Notes: generated by a model not told the origin, from the sequence alone. Counted from the stretch's first letter, positions 37,063 to 46,933 are shown. The stretch is DNA of 64,000 bases from Thomasclavelia ramosa DSM 1402 (GCF_014131695.1 NZ_CP036346.1:2294001-2358000); one strand, 5' to 3'. Numbers and translations: made by a program.

Positions 37063-38523
37063 TTACAATTTTTTAGCATCATACGTTACTTGAATTCCAA
37101 GGTTACTAAAAACTTTAGCATCCATTGGTCCGATAGAAGAAGTAATGTGCGCTTGGGTCCCCTGTAGTTTAGGTAATTGTTGTAGCGCTAACTTAGCTTT
37201 GTCATTATTAACAGCACTTAATGATAATGCAATCAATATTTCATCACTATGTAAACGTGGATTAACACTTCCTAAATATTCAGTCTTTAAATTTTGAATT
37301 GGACCAAAGGCTGTTGGTGAAATTAAATGTTCATCATCACTGATATTAGCTAAATATTTAATAGCATTGATTAAAATTGCAGAACATGATCCCATGAAAT
37401 CAGATGTACGACCTGTAATGATTGTTCCATCATCTAATTCGATTGCTCCTGCATAACAATTAGCTTCTTTCGACTTTTGGTTTGCAGCCGCAACACACTT
37501 ACGATCTTCAACTACAACCTTTGCCTGATTCATAACAAGTTCTTGCTTATTAACTTCGTCTAATGAACACTCTTCACGAACATAGCGATTCATTGTATTA
37601 TAGTAACGACGAATTATTTCTTGGCGACTAGCTTCCTTACAAGCTTCGTCATCACTCATACAAAAACCTACCATATTAACACCCATGTCAGTTGGTGAGT
37701 TATATGGACTAGTTCCATATATTTCTTCAAACATATTCTTTAATACTGGGAAGATTTCAATATCACGATTATAATTAACAGTTACTTTATTGTATGCTTC
37801 AAGATGAAAAGGATCGATCATATTTACATCATTTAAATCAGCAGTAGCAGCTTCATAGGCTAAGTTAACTGGATGATTTAATGCTAAATTCCAAATTGGG
37901 AATGTTTCAAATTTTGCATACCCAGCTTTAATACCGCGAATATGTTCATGGTATAGTTGTGATAAACATGTTGCCATTTTACCACTTCCTGGGCCCGGAG
38001 CTGTTACAACTACCAGCGGCTTAGTAGTTTCAATATAATCATTTTTTCCAAACCCTTCCTCGCTAATGATTCTTTTAGTATTAGTTGGATAACCATCAAT
38101 CAAATAATGTAAGTACACGGCAATATTTCTTTTTTCCAATCGGCTTTTAAAAATATCCGCTGCTTTTTGACCATCATACTGAGTGATTACTACACTTCCC
38201 ACATATAGTCCCTTTGCTCGATATATTTCAATTAGACGTAAAACATCATTATCATAAGTAATACCTAAATCGCCCCGAACCTTATTACGTTCAATATCAC
38301 TGGCAGAAATTGCAATAACTACTTCTGCTTGATCTTTTAATTGTAATAGCATCTGCAACTTACTATCTGGGGCAAACCCTGGTAAAACTCTTGAAGCATG
38401 ATAGTCGTCAAACAATTTACCACCAAATTCAAGATACAATTTATCACCAAATTGATTAATTCTTTCTTTAATATGCGATGATTGCATCGTTAAATATTTA
38501 TTATTATCAAATCCTATCTTCAT
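37063..38523 (-). CDS. DUF1846 family protein
   Basis: Cytoplasmic protein of 486 residues of the DUF1846 family, a group common in Firmicutes and Actinobacteria whose function is not settled. Landmarks are KIGFDNNKYLTMQSSHIKERI at the N-terminus, VVVTAPGPGSGKMATCLSQLYHE (a P-loop-like GPGSGK stretch, about 175-197), EAATADLNDVNMIDPFHLEAY and a C-terminal AKLALQQLPKLQGTQAHITSS. The frame begins with a TTG at 38535, but ATG 38523 has GGAGG five bases upstream. It stands alone between two terminators. Confidence 0.85.
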   Translation of the reverse strand: MKIGFDNNKYLTMQSSHIKERINQFGDKLYLEFGGKLFDDYHASRVLPGFAPDSKLQMLLQLKDQAEVVIAISASDIERNKVRGDLGITYDNDVLRLIEIYRAKGLYVGSVVITQYDGQKAADIFKSRLEKRNIAVYLHYLIDGYPTNTKRIISEEGFGKNDYIETTKPLVVVTAPGPGSGKMATCLSQLYHEHIRGIKAGYAKFETFPIWNLALNHPVNLAYEAATADLNDVNMIDPFHLEAYNKVTVNYNRDIEIFPVLKNMFEEIYGTSPYNSPTDMGVNMVGFCMSDDEACKEASRQEIIRRYYNTMNRYVREECSLDEVNKQELVMNQAKVVVEDRKCVAAANQKSKEANCYAGAIELDDGTIITGRTSDFMGSCSAILINAIKYLANISDDEHLISPTAFGPIQNLKTEYLGSVNPRLHSDEILIALSLSAVNNDKAKLALQQLPKLQGTQAHITSSIGPMDAKVFSNLGIQVTYDAKKL

Positions 38524-38676
38524 ACTATCCTCCAAATATATTTTATCTAAAATATTCTACTTTATTTAACAAATGATTGCACGACTTTGCATTAAATCCT
38601 TCTTAAAGATAAAAAATTATCACGCATAAAAAGATTTACCCTAAGACAAACATTACCAATATCAATTTCAGCAGTT

Positions 38677-38720
38677 ACAAAAAGAAGTTTAATTTCACTA
38701 AGAAACTAAACTTCTTTTTT
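38677..38720. terminator. Terminator after the phosphotrehalase gene
   Basis: A 15-bp stem (38682-38696 with 38702-38716, one G-U pair) is flanked by A and T runs. The treC stop codon lies within one arm. Confidence 0.8.
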
Positions 38721-40343
38721 ATACAAAGCAACACTTTGATAAGGTTTTAAACAAAGGTTTGTTAAATCAATTTCATTATAATTATTAATTAAAACTTGAT
38801 AATTGATTACATCAAGATTTAGGAGAACATCTTGACCATAAAAATTATTTAAAACAATTAATTCTTGATTATTTAAACTACGTTTATAACCAAATACTTG
38901 TGGATGATTTTCAAGAATAGGAATATATTCACCAGTACTGATTATTTTATATTCCTTTCTCAATTTAATTAGCTTTTGGTAGTGATAAAAAATCGAATCA
39001 GTATCTTTAAGTGCCGCATTCACATTTATTGTTTGATAATTAGTATTGACTTGAAGCCATGGTGTTCCATCAGAAAAACCACCATTTACACTTTCATCCC
39101 ATTGCATTGGAGTACGTGCATTATCCCGTGATTTATCTTGTAAAATTTGATGAATCTCTTTTTCTTCAAGACCTTGATTTTTTAAAATGTGGTAAGCATT
39201 AATGCTTTCAACATCTCGATATTGATTAATATTTGTAAAGTAATGATTAGTCATTCCAATTTCTTCGCCTTGATAAATATACGGTGTACCACGCATTAAA
39301 TGAATTGCCGTTGCCAACATCTTTGCAGAATGAACTCGAAATTTTTTATCATCTCCAAATCTAGAAACACTTCGTGGCTGATCGTGACAATTCCAAAATA
39401 AGGCATTCCAGCCTTGTCCTTCTTGCATTCTTACTTGCCACGTATTCAAAAGTTCTTTCAATTCTTGAAAATCAAATGGCATTGATGTCCATTTTTCTTT
39501 ATTAACATAATCAACTTTTAAATGGTGAAAACTAAAAACCATATCTAATTCTTTATTTTGGGGATTAGTATAACCAATACAATTTTCAACACTAGTGGCT
39601 GACATTTCTCCAACCGTAATACAACCAGCTACTCGACCAAATGAACGGGTGTTGACTTCATGAAGATATTTATGAACTTTAGGCTGATCGCAATAAAATT
39701 GTTTTCCCAATCCATCAGGACTATCTGCAAAAACTCGTTTATCAATATTATTTATGACATCGAAACGGAATCCCCGAATTCCCTTTTTTAACCAAAAGTT
39801 CACAATTTTAATCAATTCATTTCTAACTTCTTCATTCTCCCAATTTAAATCAGCTTGTTTTTCATCATAAAGATGTAAATAATATTCATCAAATTCAGGA
39901 ACATATTTCCAGGCTTTTCCACCAAATTTAGAATCCCAGTTAGTAGGCAAATTCCCATTTTTACCTTTTTTAAAAAAATAATAGTTTTTATATTTCGAGT
40001 TTCCTTTTAAAGCTTCTTGAAACCAAATATGTTCTGTTGAAGTGTGGTTAAATACCATATCAAACATTAAATAAATATTTCTTTTTTTAGCTTCTGCAAT
40101 TAATAATTCAAGATCTTCCATGGTTCCAAAAATTGGATCAATACTATAATAATCTTTGATGTCATAACCACTATCCCGTTGTGGTGAAGCAAAAATCGGA
40201 CACATCCAAATCATATCAATTCCAAGTGTTTGCAGGTAATCTAATTTTTCAGTAATTCCCTTAATATCTCCGATTCCATCACCATTAGTATCTTTAAATG
40301 ATTTTGGATAAATTTGATAGATGACTTTATCTTCGTAATACAT
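38706..40343 (-). CDS. treC: Alpha,alpha-phosphotrehalase (trehalose-6-phosphate hydrolase)
   Basis: GH13 enzyme of 545 residues that splits trehalose 6-phosphate to glucose and glucose 6-phosphate after PTS import. GH13 blocks are present: YQIYPKSFKDTNGDGIGDI (start), DMVFNHTS, GFRFDVIN (nucleophile Asp), GEMSA (acid Glu) and WNCHDQPR. The calcium-like loop DTNGDGIGD is typical of GH13_29. It follows the PTS gene and shares its promoter. The open frame reaches 40367, overlapping treB, but ATG 40343 has GAGG upstream. Length fits the family. Confidence 0.93.
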   Translation of the reverse strand: MYYEDKVIYQIYPKSFKDTNGDGIGDIKGITEKLDYLQTLGIDMIWMCPIFASPQRDSGYDIKDYYSIDPIFGTMEDLELLIAEAKKRNIYLMFDMVFNHTSTEHIWFQEALKGNSKYKNYYFFKKGKNGNLPTNWDSKFGGKAWKYVPEFDEYYLHLYDEKQADLNWENEEVRNELIKIVNFWLKKGIRGFRFDVINNIDKRVFADSPDGLGKQFYCDQPKVHKYLHEVNTRSFGRVAGCITVGEMSATSVENCIGYTNPQNKELDMVFSFHHLKVDYVNKEKWTSMPFDFQELKELLNTWQVRMQEGQGWNALFWNCHDQPRSVSRFGDDKKFRVHSAKMLATAIHLMRGTPYIYQGEEIGMTNHYFTNINQYRDVESINAYHILKNQGLEEKEIHQILQDKSRDNARTPMQWDESVNGGFSDGTPWLQVNTNYQTINVNAALKDTDSIFYHYQKLIKLRKEYKIISTGEYIPILENHPQVFGYKRSLNNQELIVLNNFYGQDVLLNLDVINYQVLINNYNEIDLTNLCLKPYQSVALYKKEV

Positions 40344-40359
40344 ATTTTTCCTCGTTCCT

Positions 40360-42252
40360 TTAATCAATTTTAATAATTTCTGTTTCTAATTTTTTGATGT
40401 TACAATTTTCTTTTAATATACTAATCTTTTCTCCACTTGTAAAAATAACCGGTGAGACTATTGACTTCCCATGTTCTTTAATATAAGCAATATCGACTTT
40501 AGCTAATTTATCTCCTTGTTTTATATATTCACCAACTTTAACAAATGATTCAAATCCTTTACCTTCTAACTGTACTGTATCCATTCCAAGATGAATCAAG
40601 ATTTCTACACCATTATTACCTCTTAGGCCATAAGCATGTTTGGTAGGAAATGTCATTACGATTTCTCCGCTAACTGGAGCTAGAACATCACTATCTGTTA
40701 ATTCAATTGCAAATCCATCACCCATTGCTTTGGTTGCAAAAACTTGATCTTCTACATCCTCAATCTTAATTAGTTTTCCAGTCATTGGTGATACAAATTT
40801 CTCATTATCAATTATATCTGTTTCAATTCCTAAGTCTTTATCTGTTAATTTCTTTTTACCAACAATATATGTTAAAACAAATGGAATCACAATTGCAATA
40901 ATCATCGCAATAGCAAAGTTTCCCATATATTTTGGAATAATTGATAAGATTCCAGGAATTCCACCAACTCCAACTGAAGTTGCCATTGTTCCTGTTGCTA
41001 CCGAAAACGTTGCGGCAATTGCAGAACCAATCATCCCACACACAAAAGGAAACATATATTTTAAATTGACTCCAAACAAGGCAGGCTCAGTAACCCCTAA
41101 ATAACAAGAAATACATGCCGGGATACTAACTTGTTGAGCTTTTTCATTTTTCTTTTGCAAAACTATCATCGCTAAAACAGATGATCCTTGAGCAATATTA
41201 GATAATGCAATCATTGGCCATAAGATCGTTCCTTTAAACATACTTACTAGTTGCATATCAATCGCATTAGTCATATGATGCAATCCAGTAATTACCAATG
41301 GTGCATATACAAAACCAAATAATGTTGCAAATAACCAGCCAAAGTTAGATGTAAGACCACCATAAACCACATCAGAAATAAAGTTACCGATTACCCATCC
41401 AATTGGTCCCACTACAGTATGCGCAACTATTACCGCAGGCACTAACGAAAAGAATGGTACAATAATCATACTAATTGCTTCAGGCGAAACTTTTCTAAAG
41501 AACTTCTCCAAATAAACTAGAGTAAATCCCGCCATCATTGCAGGAATAACTTGTGCTTGATACCCAATCATCTGTACTTGGGCGAATCCAAAATCCCAGA
41601 CTGGTATATCCTTAGCTGCTGTTGAAGCTACTGAATAAGCATTTAATAATTGTGGAGAAACTAATGTAATTCCTAAAATAATACCTAGAATTTGACTAGT
41701 TCCCATCTTTTTAGTTATTGACCAGCAAATACCAACAGGTAAAAAATGGAATACTGCTTCACCAATTAACCATAAAAATGAGTCTACACCACTCCAAAAT
41801 TGTGAAATTTGAACTAATGTTTTTGTTCCATTTTCAAACATTGCAATTGAATCAATCACATTTCTAAATCCTAGAATCAACCCTCCACAGATCAATGCAG
41901 GAATTAATGGAGCAAAGATTTCCCCTAAATTTCCCATTAATCTTTGAAGCCAGGTTTGATTTGATTTAGCATCACTTTTTACTTGCTCTTTACTAACCCC
42001 TTCAATTCCAGCAATCTTAATAAACTCATTATAAAATTCTTGAACATCATTACCAATAATCACTTGAAATTGACCGCCTTGTGTAAATGTACCTTTAGCA
42101 CTCCCCAAGGTTTCAATCTTGTCTATATCAGCTTTACTCTCATCCCCTAAAACAAAACGCATTCTAGTAACACAATGACTAACTGCTCTAATATTTTCTC
42201 TACCGCCAACAAATTCTAAAAGTTTACTTGCATCACTACTGAATTTTCCCAT
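40360..42252 (-). CDS. treB: Trehalose PTS permease EIIBCA
   Basis: Membrane transporter of 630 residues that phosphorylates trehalose while importing it. Domain order is EIIB, EIIC, EIIA(Glc-like). EIIB (1-80) has the phospho-Cys in SHCVTRMRF. EIIC is a ten-helix channel (about 110-460, LAPLIPALICGGLI ... FVLTYIVGKKK). The C-terminal EIIA carries FVSPMTGKLI, GDGFAIE and the phospho-His of EILIHLGMDTVQL. Having EIIA fused is more like treP of lactobacilli than the B. subtilis form. The operon promoter contains two palindromic operators. Confidence 0.93.
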   Translation of the reverse strand: MGKFSSDASKLLEFVGGRENIRAVSHCVTRMRFVLGDESKADIDKIETLGSAKGTFTQGGQFQVIIGNDVQEFYNEFIKIAGIEGVSKEQVKSDAKSNQTWLQRLMGNLGEIFAPLIPALICGGLILGFRNVIDSIAMFENGTKTLVQISQFWSGVDSFLWLIGEAVFHFLPVGICWSITKKMGTSQILGIILGITLVSPQLLNAYSVASTAAKDIPVWDFGFAQVQMIGYQAQVIPAMMAGFTLVYLEKFFRKVSPEAISMIIVPFFSLVPAVIVAHTVVGPIGWVIGNFISDVVYGGLTSNFGWLFATLFGFVYAPLVITGLHHMTNAIDMQLVSMFKGTILWPMIALSNIAQGSSVLAMIVLQKKNEKAQQVSIPACISCYLGVTEPALFGVNLKYMFPFVCGMIGSAIAATFSVATGTMATSVGVGGIPGILSIIPKYMGNFAIAMIIAIVIPFVLTYIVGKKKLTDKDLGIETDIIDNEKFVSPMTGKLIKIEDVEDQVFATKAMGDGFAIELTDSDVLAPVSGEIVMTFPTKHAYGLRGNNGVEILIHLGMDTVQLEGKGFESFVKVGEYIKQGDKLAKVDIAYIKEHGKSIVSPVIFTSGEKISILKENCNIKKLETEIIKID

Positions 42253-42272
42253 CTTTTTTCTCCTTTTTTACA

Positions 42273-42282
42273 TGTACGTACA
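42273..42282. promoter_or_regulatory. TreR-type operator, downstream copy
   Basis: Palindrome TGTACGTACA within ACATGTACGTACAT, downstream of the expected RNA start of treB. Confidence 0.6.
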
Positions 42283-42296
42283 TCTTTTGTAATTAT

Positions 42297-42325
42297 ATAA
42301 TAACTTGTACGTACATGTAAGTCAA
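42297..42325 (-). promoter_or_regulatory. treB promoter
   Basis: TTGACT (42320-42325) and TATTAT (42297-42302) are 17 bp apart on the minus strand. The second TGTACGTACA palindrome (42306-42315) lies in the spacer, so a repressor would occlude RNA polymerase. Confidence 0.65.
42306..42315. promoter_or_regulatory. TreR-type operator, in promoter spacer
   Basis: TGTACGTACA inside the 17-bp spacer of the treB promoter, an exact copy of the palindrome at 42273-42282, 33 bp apart. Confidence 0.6.
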
Positions 42326-42340
42326 TACATTTTTAATAAA

Positions 42341-42366
42341 ATAAAAAAGGAAGCTAAACTTCCTTT
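42341..42366 (-). terminator. Terminator of the MutS-like gene
   Basis: AAAGGAAG (42346-42353) and CTTCCTTT (42359-42366) pair perfectly. TTTATTTT follows on the minus strand. Confidence 0.8.
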
Positions 42367-44138
42367 GTAATTCCAACCATCTTCAATAAATATTGTGCAT
42401 TTGTTGTTTGACTTCGACCATATTTAATTAAATAATCGAATTTAATCTTATCTCCTTGATAATATTCATTAAAATGATAATTACTGCATGAAATCTCATT
42501 TTCTAATTCACATAATTCAAAATCATGAGTTGTAATAAATGTGAAAATATTATTTGTTGACAATTGCTTGACCGTTTCTTGTGCTCCAATGATTCGATCT
42601 TTTGAATTAGTACCTTTAAAAATTTCATCAATTAACGCAATCATCAAATTACCTTGACGATTAGCTTCAACGATTTGTTTTATTCTTAATAATTCAGCAT
42701 AAAATGATGAAATCCCATTAAGATCATCTTCTATTCTCATCGAAGTAAAAATTTGCATCAATGAGCAATCAAATGATTTTGCCATAACTGGTCCGCCTGC
42801 ATACGCTAGTACAAGGTTAATCCCAATCGTCCTTAAAAAAGTCGTTTTTCCAGACATATTTGAGCCTGTAATTACACATACTTGGTGATTCATCATAAAA
42901 CTATTAGCAACAGCTTGTTCATTTGGCATCAATGGATGATAAGCTTCACCAAATTCTAAATATGTAGTTTGATCACCATGAAAATTCGCAAAACAAGTAA
43001 CATCTTTAGTATGGAGTAATACTTGTAAACTCGTTAAAGCTTCAAATTCGCCAATTGCATCTAACCACCGCTCAATTGAACTAGCATATTGCTTAACCCA
43101 ACGATCATATCGTTCTTTACAATTGATATCCCATAACAAAAGTCCATTTAATAAAATGAATGCCAAAAGATTATTCCGTTGCTTAACAGCACTACTAATA
43201 CTTTTTAGTTCATCAAAAGCTATACTTGAAGCCTCTAATCTTGCTTGTAACTCTACCAAAAAAGGTGATGTAAAAGTGGATTGTTTAATCAGATGACTAA
43301 TATTTTGATAATTATTCAAGCAATGTGATAATTTAGAAACTTGCTCAAAAATTATTCCATGACTGTTTAGATTTATAATTGCAATAATCAGTTGTCCAAA
43401 AATTAGCACTGGCACTAAAATTACTGATAACTTGAAATAAAATTCGAAAAGAAACATGACAATGGTAATAATCGTAAGTATCGGAATTAAATATTTAGCA
43501 AACCCCCAGCTCCGTTTAACTTTATTTTTTCCTAAATTATTAACAAAATCCTCAATAATTCGTTCATTAACTTTAGGTTTTTCAAGCATTCTGCCATAGG
43601 TTTCCAATGATAAAACAAAATTATTATTATTCGATAATTCTAAAACAGCTTTTTGCTCTTCAATAATACCTTTTTCATTAAAACTTGTACGCGTTAATTT
43701 ATCAAGCAAACATTTCTTACCACGAATCGTACTTGCAACATTAAAATATTGGAACAATGAATTCTTTCCCACTAAATCTAAATCCTTCATCACCCCAGTA
43801 ACATTATCAACATAGTCTAGTCCCGTTTCATCAAAAGCTTTCCAATCATTATTATAGCGATCTAAATAACGTTGAATTACAATTGCTTGAGCATTTAAAT
43901 AACTCAATCGTTCCGTTATTTTACTATGAATAACTATTAAAATAATAAAAATAGCAATCCAAATTAATGATGAATATACTAATAACTGATTATTAGTAAA
44001 ATTGCCTCCTAATAAAAATCCAACAATCAATAATCCAATAATTAAACGAGCAATTGAAATTTTTAATGACCTACTATCTAAATTCGCTTTTTCTTTTCTA
44101 ATATTGTCTTGGAATAATAAATAATCTTTTTGTGTCAT
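42354..44138 (-). CDS. MutS-family ATPase with membrane segments
   Basis: MutS-related ATPase of 594 residues, but not the mismatch-binding MutS. The N-terminus has hydrophobic helices (ARLIIGLLIVGFLLGG, LIWIAIFIILIVIH) and a further pair at about 220-255. The C-terminal ATPase has Walker A GSNMSGKTTFLR and Walker B IALIDEIFKGTNSKDR, with TTHDFELC as the H-loop. These small membrane MutS-like proteins are known in Firmicutes but uncharacterised. The frame extends to 44162, overlapping treR, but ATG 44138 follows AGGAGGGG. It lies between treR and the tre operon yet has its own terminator, so a link to trehalose is unproven. Confidence 0.85.
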   Translation of the reverse strand: MTQKDYLLFQDNIRKEKANLDSRSLKISIARLIIGLLIVGFLLGGNFTNNQLLVYSSLIWIAIFIILIVIHSKITERLSYLNAQAIVIQRYLDRYNNDWKAFDETGLDYVDNVTGVMKDLDLVGKNSLFQYFNVASTIRGKKCLLDKLTRTSFNEKGIIEEQKAVLELSNNNNFVLSLETYGRMLEKPKVNERIIEDFVNNLGKNKVKRSWGFAKYLIPILTIITIVMFLFEFYFKLSVILVPVLIFGQLIIAIINLNSHGIIFEQVSKLSHCLNNYQNISHLIKQSTFTSPFLVELQARLEASSIAFDELKSISSAVKQRNNLLAFILLNGLLLWDINCKERYDRWVKQYASSIERWLDAIGEFEALTSLQVLLHTKDVTCFANFHGDQTTYLEFGEAYHPLMPNEQAVANSFMMNHQVCVITGSNMSGKTTFLRTIGINLVLAYAGGPVMAKSFDCSLMQIFTSMRIEDDLNGISSFYAELLRIKQIVEANRQGNLMIALIDEIFKGTNSKDRIIGAQETVKQLSTNNIFTFITTHDFELCELENEISCSNYHFNEYYQGDKIKFDYLIKYGRSQTTNAQYLLKMVGITKEV

Positions 44139-44161
44139 AGCCCCTCCTAAAAAAGAACTCA

Positions 44162-44884
44162 TTAAAGTTGAGTCCTTCTTGCAAAATCAACAAATCTAAA
44201 CTTATCAGGACGATGTTTCGAAATCGTATATTGAAACAATGAAGCATCTTCTAAATATGTATAAGATTTCACACATACTAATAGATCATATTCATGCATA
44301 TCTAATAAATTCTTTTCCTCTTCTGTCGCCTTAACAACTGTAAACTCTTTTCTTGCAAAACTGATTTTTAAACCCAATTCATTTTCAATATAATTATATA
44401 GTGAATCAGCAGCAATTGTTTCTGTTATATTAGGAACAATATTAGCATTTAAATAATCGGTATCCAATATTACCCGCTCACCATCAAATGAACGAATTCG
44501 TCTTATTTTATAATAATTACCACTATCCATATATAGTTCTTTTTTCATTTGAACATCAACTGGGTTTAAAGATAATTCAATAACTTTAGTAACAACCTCG
44601 CTATTAATAGTCTTAGCTAGTTCTTTAAAACTCATTACGCCAGAAACTGGAAATGCGACTTTATCAACATCTAAAACTAGTGATCCTTTTCCTTTATTTT
44701 TTTGAATATAACCATTTTTTAATAAAATATCCAAAGCCTTACGGATGGTATCACGAGATGCATTATATAGCTTCATTAACTCATTTTCACTAGGCAAATA
44801 TGAATGTACTTTGATTTCTTGTTTATCTATTTTATCGATTAAATCCTGAGATATTCTTTGATACTTACTTAACACCTTAACCAC
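44162..44884 (-). CDS. treR: Trehalose operon repressor (GntR family)
   Basis: GntR/HutC-type regulator of up to 240 residues. The DNA-binding domain is N-terminal (SYLPSENELMKLYNASRDTIRKALDILLKNGYI). The ligand domain is UTRA (about 85-235, with SFKELAKTI and YYKIRRIRSFDGE), which senses trehalose 6-phosphate in relatives. Start choice is between GTG 44884 and GTG 44875; the latter is better placed behind GAGGTGG. The likely targets are the two TGTACGTACA palindromes at treB, 2 kb downstream. Confidence 0.9.
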   Translation of the reverse strand: MVKVLSKYQRISQDLIDKIDKQEIKVHSYLPSENELMKLYNASRDTIRKALDILLKNGYIQKNKGKGSLVLDVDKVAFPVSGVMSFKELAKTINSEVVTKVIELSLNPVDVQMKKELYMDSGNYYKIRRIRSFDGERVILDTDYLNANIVPNITETIAADSLYNYIENELGLKISFARKEFTVVKATEEEKNLLDMHEYDLLVCVKSYTYLEDASLFQYTISKHRPDKFRFVDFARRTQL

Positions 44885-44909
44885 CTCTGATACATTATAT
44901 CAAATAAAT

Positions 44910-45668
44910 TTATTTGTGACACTTAATTAATTCTTCAATACATCCATCTATCCCGTCAACTAAATATTTGGCAACATTCTTGACTGTTTGATGAGAACGA
45001 TTAAATGTAAAAGAATTTTCAACACTCTTTAACATCGGGATATCGTTCCATGAATCTCCAATAGCTGCCATATCTTCATAAGCTAAGCCATAGAACTCAA
45101 TTATTCGTTTAATCCCCTTCCCTTTAGAGCATCCTTTCGCAGCAAAATCAAGGTGCCGCTCATTTTGATAAACATCAATAACATCACCAAACATATCAAT
45201 CATTTTAGTGTATTCTTTACCAGCTTCGTCATTATTTTTAAAATGTAAAGAAAAAGCTTCAAACTGCTCCCCAACTTGATTAAATGATGTAATTAGTTTA
45301 ACCCGTGGAGATAAATCAAAAGTACGATTAAGTACATACATATCTCCTTGGTAAACAATACTAGTATCGACAGCCTCGTATTGTTCATAAATACTTTGAG
45401 CAATTTTTTTATCTATAAATTTTTGATAAATTAAATTTCCTTCCTTATCTAATATTTTTGCTCCTGAACATAGAATATAAAAATCGTAATCTATCTGATG
45501 AGGATTAAAATCCTCAATTCCTTTATATGAACGACCAGTACAAACTCCAAATAAATTACCTAGACTTTGAAAATGTTTGATGGCTTGAACATCCTCTAAC
45601 CGATAATATGAACCACTCTCATCGTAAAAAAATAGTGTTCTATCAAAATCACTTGCTAATGCTTTCAT
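44910..45668 (-). CDS. HAD-superfamily hydrolase, Cof type
   Basis: HAD-IIB (Cof/sucrose-phosphatase-like) hydrolase. Motif I is ASDFDRTLFF, with Arg in the usual Gly place of DxDGT, a variation in this group. Motif II lies in FGVCTGRS, motif III includes KGCSKGKGI and motif IV is AIGDSWNDIPML. The alpha/beta C2-type cap lies between. The frame opens at 45737, but ATG 45668 has GGAGGG six bases upstream. The phosphorylated substrate is unknown. Confidence 0.85.
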   Translation of the reverse strand: MKALASDFDRTLFFYDESGSYYRLEDVQAIKHFQSLGNLFGVCTGRSYKGIEDFNPHQIDYDFYILCSGAKILDKEGNLIYQKFIDKKIAQSIYEQYEAVDTSIVYQGDMYVLNRTFDLSPRVKLITSFNQVGEQFEAFSLHFKNNDEAGKEYTKMIDMFGDVIDVYQNERHLDFAAKGCSKGKGIKRIIEFYGLAYEDMAAIGDSWNDIPMLKSVENSFTFNRSHQTVKNVAKYLVDGIDGCIEELIKCHK

Positions 45669-45737
45669 TTTCATCCCTCCATTATTTTTAGTACAACTTT
45701 TTTCTATCTCGATTGCTTGATTTTCAAATATTGACAC

Positions 45738-45761
45738 AAGAAAAGGCGTATTACTACGCCT
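45738..45761 (-). terminator. Terminator of the M42 peptidase gene
   Basis: AGGCGTA (45744-45750) and TACGCCT (45755-45761), followed by TTTTCTTG on the minus strand. Confidence 0.85.
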
Positions 45762-46776
45762 GTAGATAAGCCAAAATCAATTCAATCGTATTGTTGATAG
45801 CCTGTTGATGAGAGCGTTCCATCCCATGAGAAGCATGTACTCCCGGTCCAATCAAACCACCCTTAATATCATTACCACCTCGTAAGGCCGCACTAACATC
45901 ACTACCATAGAATGGATAAATATCTACTGCATAGTTAAGTCCTTTAGCTTTAGCAAGTTCAATAAACTTTGAAGTAATCCCATAATCATATGGTCCACTA
46001 GAGTCTTTTGCACATATACTCACATCATATTCACTACATGCTAAATCATCGCCAATACATCCCATATCCACTGCAATCAATTCACTAATATTTTCGGGAA
46101 TACTAGCACTGCCATGCCCTACTTCTTCGTAAGTTGAAATGATCATAATAACATTGTTGGCAGGAACAATATTCTTTTCTTTCAATTCTTTTAAAACAGT
46201 AACTAGGCAAGCTACGCTTAATTTATCATCAAGAAATCTTGATTTAAGAAAACCACTATTAGTGTATGTTGTTTTAGGATCAATAGCAATATAATCACCA
46301 TTATCAATCCCTAAAGCTGTAACATCTTCTTTATTTTTTACAACTTCGTCTAATCGAATATGCATATTTTCACATTTACGAATAGCTGTTTTTGATTCCT
46401 CATATACATGAGCGGCAGGATAATTGCTTAAAATAGTTCCTGTATAAATTTTGTTTTCACGTGTAATTACTCGACAGTATTCACCATCTAGAGTCGGGAC
46501 GATTGGACCCCCAACATTAGTGAAAGCTAATTCTCCATTATCTCTAATACTTCTAACCATTAAGCCTAGAGTATCCACATGAGCACATAAACCAATTGTT
46601 TTATCATTCTTGCCATCAACATAAATATAAAGATTTCCTTTATTATTCATTCCTGTACGATAACCTAATTGTTCAACTTCATTTTTAACAAATTCAATAA
46701 CTTCTTTGCAATAACCTGTAGGACTATCAATATTTAATATTTTAGTTGCAAAATCTATTACATAATTTTCCATCAT
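45754..46776 (-). CDS. M42-family aminopeptidase
   Basis: Dinuclear metal aminopeptidase of 340 residues, family M42 (glutamyl/tetrahedral aminopeptidase type), trimming short peptides in the cytoplasm. Metal ligands can be assigned: His in LCAHVDT, bridging Asp in RFLDDK, catalytic Glu and ligand Glu in STYEEVG, Asp in AVDMG, and His in GVHASHGMERSH. Start is either ATG 46776 or 46773; AAAGGAG upstream suits the second. It ends in a compact terminator at its stop codon. Confidence 0.9.
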   Translation of the reverse strand: MMENYVIDFATKILNIDSPTGYCKEVIEFVKNEVEQLGYRTGMNNKGNLYIYVDGKNDKTIGLCAHVDTLGLMVRSIRDNGELAFTNVGGPIVPTLDGEYCRVITRENKIYTGTILSNYPAAHVYEESKTAIRKCENMHIRLDEVVKNKEDVTALGIDNGDYIAIDPKTTYTNSGFLKSRFLDDKLSVACLVTVLKELKEKNIVPANNVIMIISTYEEVGHGSASIPENISELIAVDMGCIGDDLACSEYDVSICAKDSSGPYDYGITSKFIELAKAKGLNYAVDIYPFYGSDVSAALRGGNDIKGGLIGPGVHASHGMERSHQQAINNTIELILAYLQA

Positions 46777-46830
46777 TTAACTCCTTTATTCTCTTCTTCA
46801 AGTATATAACTAATTACTAATAATTTAAAC

Positions 46831-46933
46831 AATAAAAACAGCCTTATTTACTGATACGTTTTGAATAATTTAAAAGGATTAGGGCTACTCTTTTAAACTT
46901 TCTTTGAGATCGCAGCAATTTTAAGACTGTTTT
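46831..46933 (-). terminator. Structured terminator region after the L,D-transpeptidase gene
   Basis: A long-closing stem pairs 46835-46845 with 46923-46933 over 11 bp (one G-U). It encloses a second perfect hairpin (46869-46876 with 46890-46897). The minus strand ends CTGTTTTTATTG. The enclosed 77 bases are much longer than a normal terminator loop, so this may be a structured 3' UTR. Confidence 0.45.

Noticed and set aside
46831-46933. A tracrRNA-like RNA
   Set aside because: The terminal hairpin looks superficially similar, but there is no repeat array, anti-repeat or cas gene in the window.
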